From Isoperla grammatica (taxonomy: Eukaryota > Arthropoda > Insecta > Plecoptera > Perlodidae), in assembly GCA_945910005.1 (NCBI GenBank), contig OX246738.1, positions 23,656,186-23,720,185 of the forward strand: a DNA stretch of 64,000 bases, in the 5' to 3' direction. The notes under the pieces were generated by a model. It had not been told where the DNA came from and did not search any database. It saw only the letters and a program-made list of their open reading frames with translations. Positions 33,801 through 46,900 of the stretch are shown one piece after another (position 1 is the first letter of the stretch; every line of letters begins with the position of its first letter). A program made the position numbers and the translations under genes.

Positions 33801-34880
33801 GTTTCTAATTTCTTAAATATCTGTATGAATTACATTGTATTTGTATTGTATTGTAATACTATTAGCTAATGTGCTATAATAAAAGACTACTACTACTAAC
33901 ATTGGTAAGAAAGATCACTGAATTCTTTAGGAGATTAGTCTACATATTTTGTTTTGCATTGATCATTTTAAAGCAATTTTATCAAACAGAAATCCGGGGG
34001 GTATGCCGAAGGGTATAAGTGGACGTATGACATATACAAGCACAACGTCCAGCCTACAATAAAACAATCTCATAGTAACCCTGGGCCCGGATTCACAAGT
34101 TAAGACCTCTTGGGAATCCGGCCCCTGGAGATTTCCCAATAAGGAGACATCTGCATTCGTTCTTGTTTTGACATGCTATTGATTGTGAAGTCTTTAGTTT
34201 AGTGCAATATTAACACTCAGTTCCAGTAATATTGCAAGTTCATGCACACTTACCACAACTTCCAACTCTTCTTTTAGCCTCTTGACAGTAATGATAAGTT
34301 CGTTCAATGTCTTCATCAGCAAACTGTCTGCAACGATAAGAACATCTATATAACAAAGAATATTGGGCATAGAAGAAGGCACAATAGTCCCAGTTGAGAT
34401 GAAGAGCTATTTTATGCATGCATCCCACTATATACCATCTTTATACTAAAGCAAAGATTGACTAAAGTATGTTAAAATGAAATTTTAACGTCAGCTCAAA
34501 TAAAGAAAATATAACAATGAACGTAGTTTTTGTTTTAACTTTTATTTGTGATTTATTTATTATTATTAATTATTTACACCATTAAAAATAATTAATGTTT
34601 CTACAAGATTTGTGTTGGTATAAATAAGGATTTCTTATGCGCAGTTACATGCAGCTCTAAGCTTTGTAGACTTTCTGGGTAAACTTTTTTCATACACAAT
34701 TTAACATGGTGAAAGTCATACTTTCCAAACTAGTAACCCAAAGTTAATCAATTTGGGTTCTCCAATGCAAAAAGGAGAATATATTGCTAAGTTGGTATAC
34801 GTCACATTTGAAGAAATAATATTTATTTGCTCATACAAAGGAAACAAACAGGAAATCTTATCGTGTAGTATAATAATTAT

Positions 34881-34911
<31 letters not shown>

Positions 34912-37900
34912 TCTAACAATAATAATAATAACAATAAAAATAATAATAATAATAACAACAACAATAATAATAATAAATAAGGTACCTTTATCGTCACAGT
35001 CATTTATAATAGGGATATCTCCCCTGCGAATCGCGTTGATTTCATTGGCTGACACGGGATTCGCCTGGATCGCTTGCATCAAGTTCTGATGGGCCGGGCA
35101 GTTGTTCCTGTTTAGAACGCTGCTTAGAGGAAGAGTCCCATCCACTTCCAACACGTAACGTCTTTCTCGGAACTGTGACCAAAGAAATTCATGCATGGTC
35201 TGACTAACTGGGGGGCTTAACCCCCCAGACGTCCGTAGTACACCCGAATGGATATTGTTGTCTTTGCCCCCCCCCCCCCCCCCCCCCTGGAAAATATCCT
35301 GACGACGCCCATGAATAGTGTAGTAATAAAAACGAACGTATAAAGGAATAATATCATTTGAGATATTAATGGTAATTCTGGTCTGTCTGACCGTGATAGA
35401 CTATATATGCACAAAAAGTTGAATGCAGACTATTTGGATGCAATTAAGTAGAAGAAAAAATAATAAATTTTAATAATAAAATAGTAGAAAGCTATAGTCA
35501 ACGAGCACGTGACGAGTGGTGCGGGGGTGGCGAGGTCATATTGCCCCCTTCTCAATTATCATTATTATTATCGTGTTGAAAACAGAATTGATTTTCGTAT
35601 ATTACAACTATATTATATTAGTGAAACACCTATAGCCTAAATACGAACACAACAAGCTCTCTTCTTTGTCGGTCGCTCCGAGGATGTTTTGAAACTCGGA
35701 TATCTTACATCGCCATGCAGACGATATAGGCCTATAGCAAGTAATAGTTTCGACATGAGTTGCCGGTAAACGTGGTATTGATGCCAGAACGCGCTTTCCT
35801 TCTTGGCTCTCCTTATTAGGCCGGGCTGGCGCTCTACTTACGCACTGCGTGGGTGTGTGAACGCACTCACGGATACCTCACGCAAGTCCCACAGCTGGTT
35901 CTGTTTTCAGTCACTGTGTAGTGTGTACCAAGTAATAACCAAGTAACCAACAAGATGTAAGCGACAACTGCGACAACTATCACTTATCAGCAACAATGTT
36001 TGTTGCTGTCTTGTCCCGAAATACCTTACAGGTGCTTTCGTCATTGGTCATTTGATTTATGGCCAACCAGCGAGCCATAATTTGAAATACTGATCTCTGA
36101 TTGGCCGCACGAGTCACTCGTATTAGTCGTGTATGACGAATGCATCGGCCGCTGTATCGGTTTGAATATTGCTTAGAAATTAAAATATTCGTGAATATAG
36201 AAGGAAATAATTACGAATAATACATAATTTTGTACATGGTGGCTATTTTGTATTTGTGAAGGGCAGAAGAGGGGTGGGGTAGTGGTAATATCGTGAAGCT
36301 TTAAAACCACAAAATATAATGTTCTTATTTCCATGGCTGAGTGCGAATGCGTTGCGCGCATTAAAACGGGTGGTGCGGGGAGGCGAGGTAATATACCTTC
36401 TTAGATCATGCTATATTATTTATTATTGTAGGTAGGTACCGTATTGCTAAGTTTCAATGATAATTTTGTTCTCTAAAACGGTAATTTTGAATGTAAACGT
36501 GTGTTGACAAGCACATCAAACCTTTTGGAAACGTGGTAATTTATATTTTCCTAAAACAATTTTAAAGCAATAATATACAGCATTTAAAATGTTAAAAACC
36601 ATGCTTCGTTACAAAGCATTATCTTACAAAGAATTATAAATAAATATGAGTATAGCCTACCAGTATTAATAGTGCATTATAATATGTTGCTTCATCAATA
36701 GCAGTAAGGCGATTGTACTCCCTCTGGCAGATATAGTTTTGAATTCTTGTTGGTTCTTCAACAGTCTTTTTCAGACGCATACATGTAGGCATGTCTCAAT
36801 GGGTCTGTCAACAAGTTGTCCCCCCCCCCTCCCCCCACAATATAAAATCACAAGCCAATTGTTATACTGATTGCTTGTGCATCGTAACTTTTATTTTTTT
36901 TTTTGGGGGGGGGGGCTAACTGGACGAGCAGCAGCCCCCCAGATCATATTATCCAGCATGTATCTTTAGTGCAGGTTTGTGCACATTAAGATGTTGAGAT
37001 ATAACGGTTTTTTTTTCGGGGGGCTAACTTGACATAGCCAAACTTCGTTTGTGCACCTTTAGTTGATTTATGTAACGGTTTCCCGGGGAAGGCGGGGGCT
37101 GCTAACTTAACGTAGCCCCCCCATCGCAAATGTTAATTTCTTTTATTTTCCGCTCTAGATCGTTAGTGCATCGTTACTGCAGGTTTGTGTACATTTATTT
37201 CCTGATATATAACGGTTTTCCTCCGGGGGGAGAGGGGGAGGGGGGGGGGTGAACCCGTGAACCTGTTACCAGATGGGAGTGGATTTTCCCGTATACATAT
37301 CCGAGTTTTTGAACATTCATTCTGTCCGGGCGGGATTCTAACAAATCGTTAAAATGTCCATAATTCGAAATATTTCCTTACTTGAGATTATAAAACACAA
37401 TAATATAGTCACTTCTTGTACCTAAATGCGTTGAGCGGCGTATTTACAATAGGGAACACGCGTATGAAAATTTTAATCGATTTTTAAATACCTTGTCTCT
37501 CATTTAATAATTTTGTGTCTTTGAATTTTGAGAAACGAATCAGTCTATGCCTCAAAATAATTGGTTTAGTAACGATAAATAAAAGGGCGCGAAAAACGAG
37601 CCGCCGCCATGTAGAGTGGATTTGACGTCATAGTTTTGTTCTGCGTACGCTCACCGCCTCAAGCCGGCTGCCCGACCTTGCGTTTGTTTGCGTGAAAGCG
37701 ACGGACGGCTCAGATCGACCAATCAGGAGAGACTTAGGTGATTGACAGTGCAGCGCCGCAAAAGGTGACCAAACCTCAACTTTTGCAGTGAACCGGAAGT
37801 GCGGGAAGTGCGTGCGCATGCGCACAACCACAAAACGGCAGGCAAGATGGAGAAGCAGTAGTTTTGAGGTTATGGGTTCTAGTTCTGGATTTGTTAACTT

Positions 37901-40900
37901 TAAAGTGTATGTAACTACCCCACGACGTACAGAAACATAGGAAATGTAAAATAAGTAAATAGCCATATACCACGGCCGTCTGTTTTGAGTTCCACTAATG
38001 AAAATATTTGTGTTAGGTACGATACTCATACTAGTCTCGTCACGCCCACCGCACACAAACGCAATGTCGGGAATACATTCAGAAATGTGACGCATAAACG
38101 CAGCGTGCTGCAAACACACACCAATATTTGTACCATGTACAGGTCTGATGGTGAATAAAAATCTTATCTTATCTTATCTTATCTTTTTCTCCACGCAAGG
38201 TCGGGCAAGCGCCTTCAGCGATTGGTCTGTTCTGCCACGTCTACAGAACCATTGCGTCACAGCCACCTGTACGCGTTTCAGATCCCCGAGTTTAAACTTC
38301 AATAAATACGACCACATTAAACAAATTTAAAAATTTCTTTTTTACGTGCGACTTGCATTAATATAGTTTTTGTATCTAATACTATTAAACTAAGTGTTTG
38401 GTTTCACACAAAAAATCGTACGCGTGTTGCCTATTGTGAAATGCGCCTGATTCTTGGCAAACGACAACATAAGAACGTGAGATATGGGATCGGTGCGCGG
38501 TGCCCAGTAGTCTATATGTTTCAAAGAGTGTAGGTAGGCTATATCGTTGCTAATATGTTGGGTCATCACAGAAATACTTCTACTTAATGATTCTCTAATA
38601 ATTCTACTCGAATTATGTTTGGGCAAAATCGTTCGTTTCTTGGACTAGGCCTACTAAACTCATGAGTCATGATGTAGCTCGCGGTGTGGGGTAAGCATTT
38701 GGATGTCTAGCTTTCTGTAGTACCTACCACCTATATCGTCGCGTCAACTTGTAAGGTGGTGTCATCATTGATTATCTACCTGAATCTCGTGTCATCTCGA
38801 TCTCATGAAGACGGTATACTACCAGCGTGCCTGTTGGCAGGCGTTGTCTAGAAACATGCCAAGCGAGGCTGGTGCAAACCATGCAGTAGACAATAACAAG
38901 CAGCTAACGGACAATCCCGCGGCGAATTCCGTCGAAATAGACCGCGTGGAGCGACCGTCTCTTCTGACAATTTTACACATCACGTTGCTTCGGAACTTTA
39001 GTTTCATTCTATGTGGATGTGGATGTTGTTGGACTTACCACTTGCAGGTGGGGGTTGGTCATTCTCAGATACATGTCCCTCATAGTTCTGGGCGTCGCCA
39101 CCATGCCCTGGGACACGCAGTCTACGTAGAGGGACACATGTGCCCCGGGTTGCTTCTGGTTGACGGCCAGAACAAGAGATCGCAGCACTGTGCTCTCCGT
39201 TAGGGTGTCGACTGTGAAGTGCTGCGCTCTAGTGCGCCCGTCTTCTACAGTCTCGACGATAACTGAAACACATTACGTAAGCGATATAGGTAAAAGTTTT
39301 GGTTATAGACGGAGAGCCAGCAACATAAAAGCTCCCCTCATAAGGTACATATGTTTTGACTTTTGAAATAGGAGCGGAAAAACTACTCTACTAACAAAAC
39401 GCGCGTCTTACTCCTCAACGTGGGGGCTTTTAGGCCCCACAGGGGGCCAAAAAAGCCGAAAAAAGGCCCAAGGTTCCCCTCATAAGGTACATGGATGGAG
39501 TAAACGCCATTTTGTAGAGATAAGTGTCCCAAATAGGAATTCGAAGAGTAAGACGGGATATTAGGGGGCGTTTACCGATCAGACGCCATTTTACCCAAAA
39601 AGGGCCATTTTTTATTTTCGCACATGCATGCGCTTAAACACTCAAAACATATCCGGAAATGTCTCGAGACGTAGAAAAACATACATTTTAAAGAAATTTT
39701 GGGTTATTGTCCTCGCCAGACGCCCTCAAAAGGGGCCCAAAAAGGCCAAGGTTCCCCTCATAAGGTACATGAATGGAGTAAACGCCATTTTGTAGAGATA
39801 AGTGTCCCAAATAGGAATTCGAAGAGTAAGACGGGATATTAGGGGGCGTTTACCGATCAGACGCCATTTTACCCAATTGGGCCATTTTTTATTTTCACAC
39901 GTGCATGCGCTTAAACACTCAAAACATATCCGGAAATGTCTCGAGACGTAGAAAAACATACATTTTAAAGAAATTTTGGGTTATTGTCCTCGCCAGACGC
40001 CCTCAAAAGGGGCCCAAAAAGGCCAAGGTTCCCCTCATAAGGTACATGAATGGAGTAAACGCCATTTTGTAGAGATAAATGTCCCAAATAGGAATTTGAA
40101 GAGGAAGACGGGATATTAGGGGGCGTTTACCGATCAGACGCCATTTTGTCCAAAAAGGGCCGCTTTTTATTTTCACACGTGCACGCGCTTTAACACCCAA
40201 AACATATCCTTAAGTCCTGACATTAATAATAATAAATACTGGTATATTAAAGTTAGGGGTGGGCGGAGCTTCAAAACTATCGCATCCAGATCGAGGCTGT
40301 GGGGGGGGGGGGGCTGGCGAGGACATCACACAATATCTTAGAAATGTATTCACCTCTAGGGGCATTTAAGGATATGTTTTGGGTGTTAAAGCGCGTGCAC
40401 GTATGAAAATAAAAAGTGGCCCTTTTTGGACAAAATGGCGTCTGATCGGTAAACGCCCCCTTATATCCCGTCTTACTCTTCGAATTCGTATTTGGGACAC
40501 TTATCTCTACAAAATGGCGTTTACTCCATTCATGTACCTTATGAGGGGAACCTTGGCCTTTCAGGGCCGCTTTTGAGGGCGTCTGGCGAGGACAATAACC
40601 CAAAATTTCTTTAAAATGTATGTTTTTCTACGTCTCGAGACATTTCCGGATATGATTTGAGTATTTAAGCGCATGCATGTGCGAAAATAAAAAATGGCCT
40701 TTTTTAGGTAAAATGGCGTCTGATCGGTAAACGCCCCCTAATATCCCGTCTTACTCTTCGAATTCCTATTTGGGACACTTATCTCTACAAAATGGCGTTT
40801 ACTCCATCCATGTACCTTATGAGGAGAACCTTGGGCCTTTTTTCGGCTTTTTTGGCCCCCTGTGGGGCCTAAAAGCCCCCACGTTGAGGAGTAAGACGCG

Positions 40901-43900
40901 CGTTTTGTTAGTAGAGTAGTTTTTCCGCTCCTATTCCAATAGTCAAAACATATGTACCTTATGAGGGGAGCTTTTATGTTGCTGGCTCTTGGACTATTAG
41001 TATAGTTACTTCAATATTTGGTGTTTTACTACGTACTCGACAGCTAGGTCTTTTCACGCCGGTTGAATCAGATCCACTGCACATCGTTGGGGTCGTCATA
41101 AGGGAATCCAAAATAAGGGGTGGATTGGGAGTGGAGGGTTAAGTGGACGTAGGGGGTTGGTGGGCGTTTGGATCGCAAAAAGGGCCGGAAAGTAAGATGT
41201 GAGAAAATAGGAGAAGGAAAAATTATGAAGGCCATGCACACGAGATAAATAAAGGAATGACAAAAGAGATGCACGAGAGCCCTCTTTGCTGGCACCGTCC
41301 GTCAGTTGCCTACATTGACTAACTCTGAATAACATAGCAAAAAAACAATTATTTGGTAAGAGTTACAACTTACAAGCATGTTTTTGCAAGCAATATTTTG
41401 GAAATTATGCACAATGTACGTTTTACTTGTGGTTACCTGCTGAAGATTGTTGCCTTGTCTAGTTAGTTAGTAGGGGACTTAAATATTTCCCGCTCTCCCG
41501 CTGCCAACGTCTAGAGTTTTACTGACAATGGTGGGTTATTTGTTGGTAACGTCTCGAATTCGTTGAGTCGCTGATGCGATTCCGGTCACCTGAAGTTTCT
41601 TTTTTTCCCTAGATGTTCGAGGTGCGATTTAGATCAACTAACAGCCCTAGGACATTCCCCAAGTATCTCCTAACGATTGAACCTGAATATTATAATAGTT
41701 AAGGCTTATATAACCAGTATTAATTGAATGCAATAAAAGAGAAAATTAAATGATGCCCCATAACTTTGATTCCTCCTATTAAATATCAGTTAAATTTAAT
41801 GGTCAAATAATAGTGGGTGGCATCCTACAGCAGGGATATAGGCCTACGTACTACTAAAAGAAAAGTAGTGTGTTGCTTTGTCAACTCCATTTTCTATTTC
41901 AAAGTCGTTTATATTTTATAATTTCTACTAATATTGGAAAATGTTGCCATGATAAAATGTCCCTGACATTCGAACAGGTAATGAGTATGCTCCAGAGATA
42001 GTCACAAAAATTGACCGACCGTACTTCAACAACATAATATTAAACTATTTTAAAAATAATATTTGTTCCATTTTTCCGCTGACAAGTAACAATTAGGGCA
42101 AATCTTCAATATTGTGATGTCGTCGTCACAGTTCTTAAGGTTTATTGTAGGTTTAAAAACTCGCATTCTAAAGTTTATAATTCGGTTTGCGAAAATAGTT
42201 TACTTCTTATTGTGGGTCACACTCGCCGACATGTAAACATAGTGTAGTAAAATATGTATCACCTTTATCAACCCCTCTTGGCTCTATGTGGAGAGTATAT
42301 TGAAATAGAGTTGATTGTCGGCTGCGCTAAGCGCGCTCTAACTTCAGCGCAGGCTTATGGCGTATTGCAACTCGTCATTGCATGCGCTCGCAACGCCCTC
42401 TGATAGAGCGCTGCCCAACTGAACGCAGTGGTGCGACCTCGCATTGTGGTTGAAGCCAGTACACTTTAGTGTAACACTTTTGTAGTGCGTACTCCCAATC
42501 GAATACGAATGGGCGCACTAAATGCACACTGCACACGGCTATTCCCACTCGAATGCGCTAGCCGCACCCAGCGCACACTGAGTACATGAAAGTGCAGCCA
42601 ATAAGTGCGCCAATACGCCAGGCCTGAACTTGGGGGCCCAACCCGGTTCGAACTTTCCTCGGTAGCTTTCATAGGCTGTCTATATATGAATAGTGTATTA
42701 TTCACATATCCCGGAACAGCTCACGAACTAAGGAATGTGCACGATAAAGAAGATGTAGGCCTATGTATGTACGACCCTTCATTTATATTTATCGGCGAGT
42801 GTTAAGTTGCCAAATTTAGTCTCATCTTTGAGTATCTAGGGCGGCTCGTTACCATCTGTACTTATTTATAGACTGATCGAAAAAATTCTGACCGAAAATA
42901 AACTGATCGAAAAAAAAGTGATCGAAAAAAATCGGACCGAAAATAACTGATCGAAAATTTTCTTCGTGTAGTGACTGTATACGTAGGCATAAAATGGCGG
43001 TTATACCAACCCCACTCACAATAAAAATGAAACGTGGTCTTCGATCATGCAGTCTACTTTTGATCAGTTTTTTCGATCAGTTTTTTTTATCAGTTTATTT
43101 TCGGTCAGTTTTTTCAGTCAGTTTATTTTCGATCAGGCTAAACCGTGCATCTTACAAAATATAGCAGAGACCAATAGAACCCAATTGTCTATGCCTACTT
43201 TTAGTTCCTACGGTCTACTAAACAGGTGCATTGAGGAAAATTTACGAACTTGGGTTGGACACCTGAACATTCCTGACACAGCGGGCGTGAAAATGGAGCT
43301 CATGCACTCTACTAAACAGAAGACTGCCTTTACGAATCCATGAAATACGTGAGAAATCTGTTGATTTTCGTTGAAACAGCGTAGCCTACACGAAAGTGAC
43401 AATAGATAAGGATCGGCGGTCGGTATGAGACTAGTTACGTTGGGACTAGACTACCTCCTTTAGTTAACGAGTTCATGGCTTACTCTGATCTCGGATCACT
43501 GTTATAGGATCACGATCCTATGCATTGCACATGCATGTACGACAACAAGCAAATGTAGGACAATTGAGTATCATTGCGTGAGTCAATTTGTTGGCCCTAC
43601 GTGAGCTATATCGATGATCAATGCTGATAAGAATTAATAGCATTTTGAGTTCGCTCTTGAACTTTGATGGGTTCTTTATTATCCGATTTAGATTTGCAAG
43701 GAATATATTTGATGACGTTTCAGGGTCAGCATGATAGAACTGAATTATTTATCTCCAACAATCAACAATCACAGACATATATAAATACAAAAAATACCTA
43801 TTATTGGTTGCCAGTTTTTCAAATTTGGCTAAAGAACACCAATCAAGTGAACTGATAAGTGAAGGTGGTACGCGCACCAAATGTTGCCGACGTACTATCA

Positions 43901-46900
43901 TGGCAGGCTAAAGTCAGAGCGGCTACAGACATTCTTCGCCTTCTTTGTGTATTTTGTACACAAAACACAACATTTTCTTATTTTTTTGCATTACTTAGCC
44001 CGATAAAGCTTGAATCAAATGAATGATGATAGATATGACGCGTGGCGCGACCGATGGTTGCAGCTATGATTCACGGTCAAGCTCTACTTACGATCTCGAT
44101 GACATCTGCTATATTGATTGCAGTACGCAACGGGATTAAATGCCATTATTGGGACCCAATGAATATGGAATTGACTCCCCATGAATCTCTTGTTATTACT
44201 CGTTGTAATTAGGTCAGAAGTGTAGTTTGACTGATGGCGTATAGGCCCACACTGTTGTCTTACGGATACAACTTCTCTTTAGCTGATCAATGTGAATATC
44301 TACAAACAAGACTGCTGACAGATGACGTTGTTGGATGAAGAACCGCAATTAGTGTTGATGGGAAGAAATGCGGAAAAGGATTTAAATACATTCTTGACAG
44401 ATGAGCCAATCATCCCGAATTAAAATTAAGTCTGCACGACGCAAAGCCCTCAATATGTCCTTAGGTTATAATTTATATCGCATAAAAGTCGTCGCTATTC
44501 ATTCATTTTCAGAAGGTCAATATCATAAGCAAATTGTTATCATCTAAACTGTCAAGGATACGAATTAGCATTATCTGTTCAGTCGGGTGCATTCTGATCC
44601 CGAAATAAGGAAATGGCCATCGTGCGGGTTGCAGTCTGGAGCCCCATTCCAGTACATTTGCAAACTTAACCCCGGTGTTAGTCAATAGCCAATCAGGAGT
44701 CGGCAATTGAGACGCCGATCGAAGGAAGACATTGTAAAAACAATAACATACAAAAACAGTACGAACCTCAAAACGTCGACAAAATACCTAATACAACTTC
44801 ATTTTTTATAGATGTAGGCCGGAGCTATACTATATAAATACACAAAGTTATTTATAAACTTCAATAAACACCTAAAGTAAAACATCCATGAAACAGGATA
44901 TATCCCCAATAAAGAATTGAAATGTGACATTAGTGAAACTATAAACACAGGCAACTGAAAAAATGGCGGCCTTTCAAAGTGTTGTTGTAATAATTCTCTT
45001 CTTAACCCTACTATCAGACAGGGTCATATTTGCCTTCGTATTATGCAGAGAAAGCCTTGGTAGGAGTTGACCCGAAGTCATTTTAACATGGGGTTAGCGA
45101 GAGTTAAGGAGAGTAAAACAAAAATGTAAAGGAATGAGGCCCTTATGGCCTTCGGGCCTTATGCAGAGTCAAGTGTCAAGTTAAGTACAGGATTTGTTGT
45201 TGTGGAATTGTTTTATTACATAGTATTTTCCATAAGAGGAACATACTCCATAGTCCATAGCAACCATAAACAAATCACATATTTAACTTGGCTCTGCATT
45301 CCGCCAATTTTAACCCAACAAATCTTTTGTATACAAACAGTAGAGTATTATTTTGTAAACTGAGGCTTTTCAATCTCACACCTACGGACATGGTATGACA
45401 TGGTGTTACTGACTTACTCCCGTGTACGGTCAAACATTTTTTTCCAAATATTTTGCTACTGCTAACCCTTTCACGTTTCTGCCCAAGATTTCGCGCAGGT
45501 GTCTGTCAATCTGAGCGCCTAGAGGCAAACCTATGGGTACAATGGTTCGTCAAGGCAGGGGCCGTGTTAGTATTTTAGTATTTAGTTTTTAGTACACGAT
45601 TTTTTAAATCTAATCGATACACATTTAGTAGCAAATAAACAAGAGAAAATATATTTTTTACTTTGTGCTACATTCCATGACCTAAACGCAAAGACGTTTG
45701 AGATTTATTTAGTTAATCCAGTTATTATGATGTAGTTTGTAGATGGTGATCGCGTGAAAAGAGTTTTATATTATGCTGTTATAGTGTTATAATAATATAT
45801 TATAGCTCGTTTTGTACACAAAGCCTATTCAGTTGCTGACGTTTATTACGCCATATTATAGTGTCAACATCGGATAATAATTATTGTGTATTGTTTAAAT
45901 TTTAGTGTTGAAAGTGGAGGAATACTTTTCCCAGGTATTTCAGGGGTGTCAAATATGCATTATTTTATAAAAGAAGTTATTAAAGTATATATATATATAG
46001 TATGATCTTGTTTAAAAAAAAAGTCGCTCCCAAAAGGAAACGGATTTCCTGACAAACCCTGAGCAAGGAGGTGTACCTCCAAAATGATGTATTCAAATGA
46101 TTACTGTGGGCGTTAGGTGGACCTTATGAGTTATGTCTCGCTAGGACTCCGAAATCTCATTCTTGCAATCACAGAATCTTAAAGAATATTATTTCAATCT
46201 TTCTCTGCGAAAACGAATGAGGGAAGACAATGACACCATCTGAGCATCTTATCACCATTTGTTTAGTTTAGACGTTATCAACAAGGTCGTCGATGCAACA
46301 AACATCCAGAGCCATAAATACGAAGCCTGAAAGACACAAGAAAACAAAAGGAAATCCATGGAAGCTAAAAAGCACTAAAGCTGTTTTGTACCTATACGTA
46401 TAACTATGGTCTCATTGGCTGGCGTTGATACTTGGCTGTCAGAGGTAGAACCTCAGACATGTAAAGCCTGTTCCCTCAACAATCGTTTTTTTTTTTTTTT
46501 AAATTTTAGGTACAATGACGTGGTCAAAAAACTCTGACATTGAAACCACGACACATGTTGGTCCAGTATCACTGATTGTGTGCAAATAAGCCTATGGTCT
46601 TGGGCCGGCTGTAGTTGACCTGGCCGACGTGCCCGTACCATATAAGTTTTACAAATCACACTGCGTGCAATGCACAAAACTTGACATAAAAATCACACCA
46701 TGATCAAGTTATTCTACCGAAAATAGACGCAAGTCCAAAACTCGTAAAATAGTTGCAGCTCTATATCTCTATTAATCTTGGGTCAAATCATTTTACAGTG
46801 AAACTTCTTTATAACAAACTCTCAAGGACCAGAATATTATTTTGTTATAAAGAATATTTCTTTATAAGGATCTTACATTTTTCTGTATAAAAACCTTCTG

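Noticed and set aside
34716..35196. Two overlapping minus-strand frames with poly-Ile/Leu/Tyr runs
   Set aside because: They are translations of the (AAT)n repeat fused to thrombospondin exon 4. Only 34986-35172 is coding.
38805..39203. 132-codon plus-strand frame across thrombospondin exon 3
   Set aside because: It is the antisense shadow of exon 3 plus repeat R1, and lacks known motifs.
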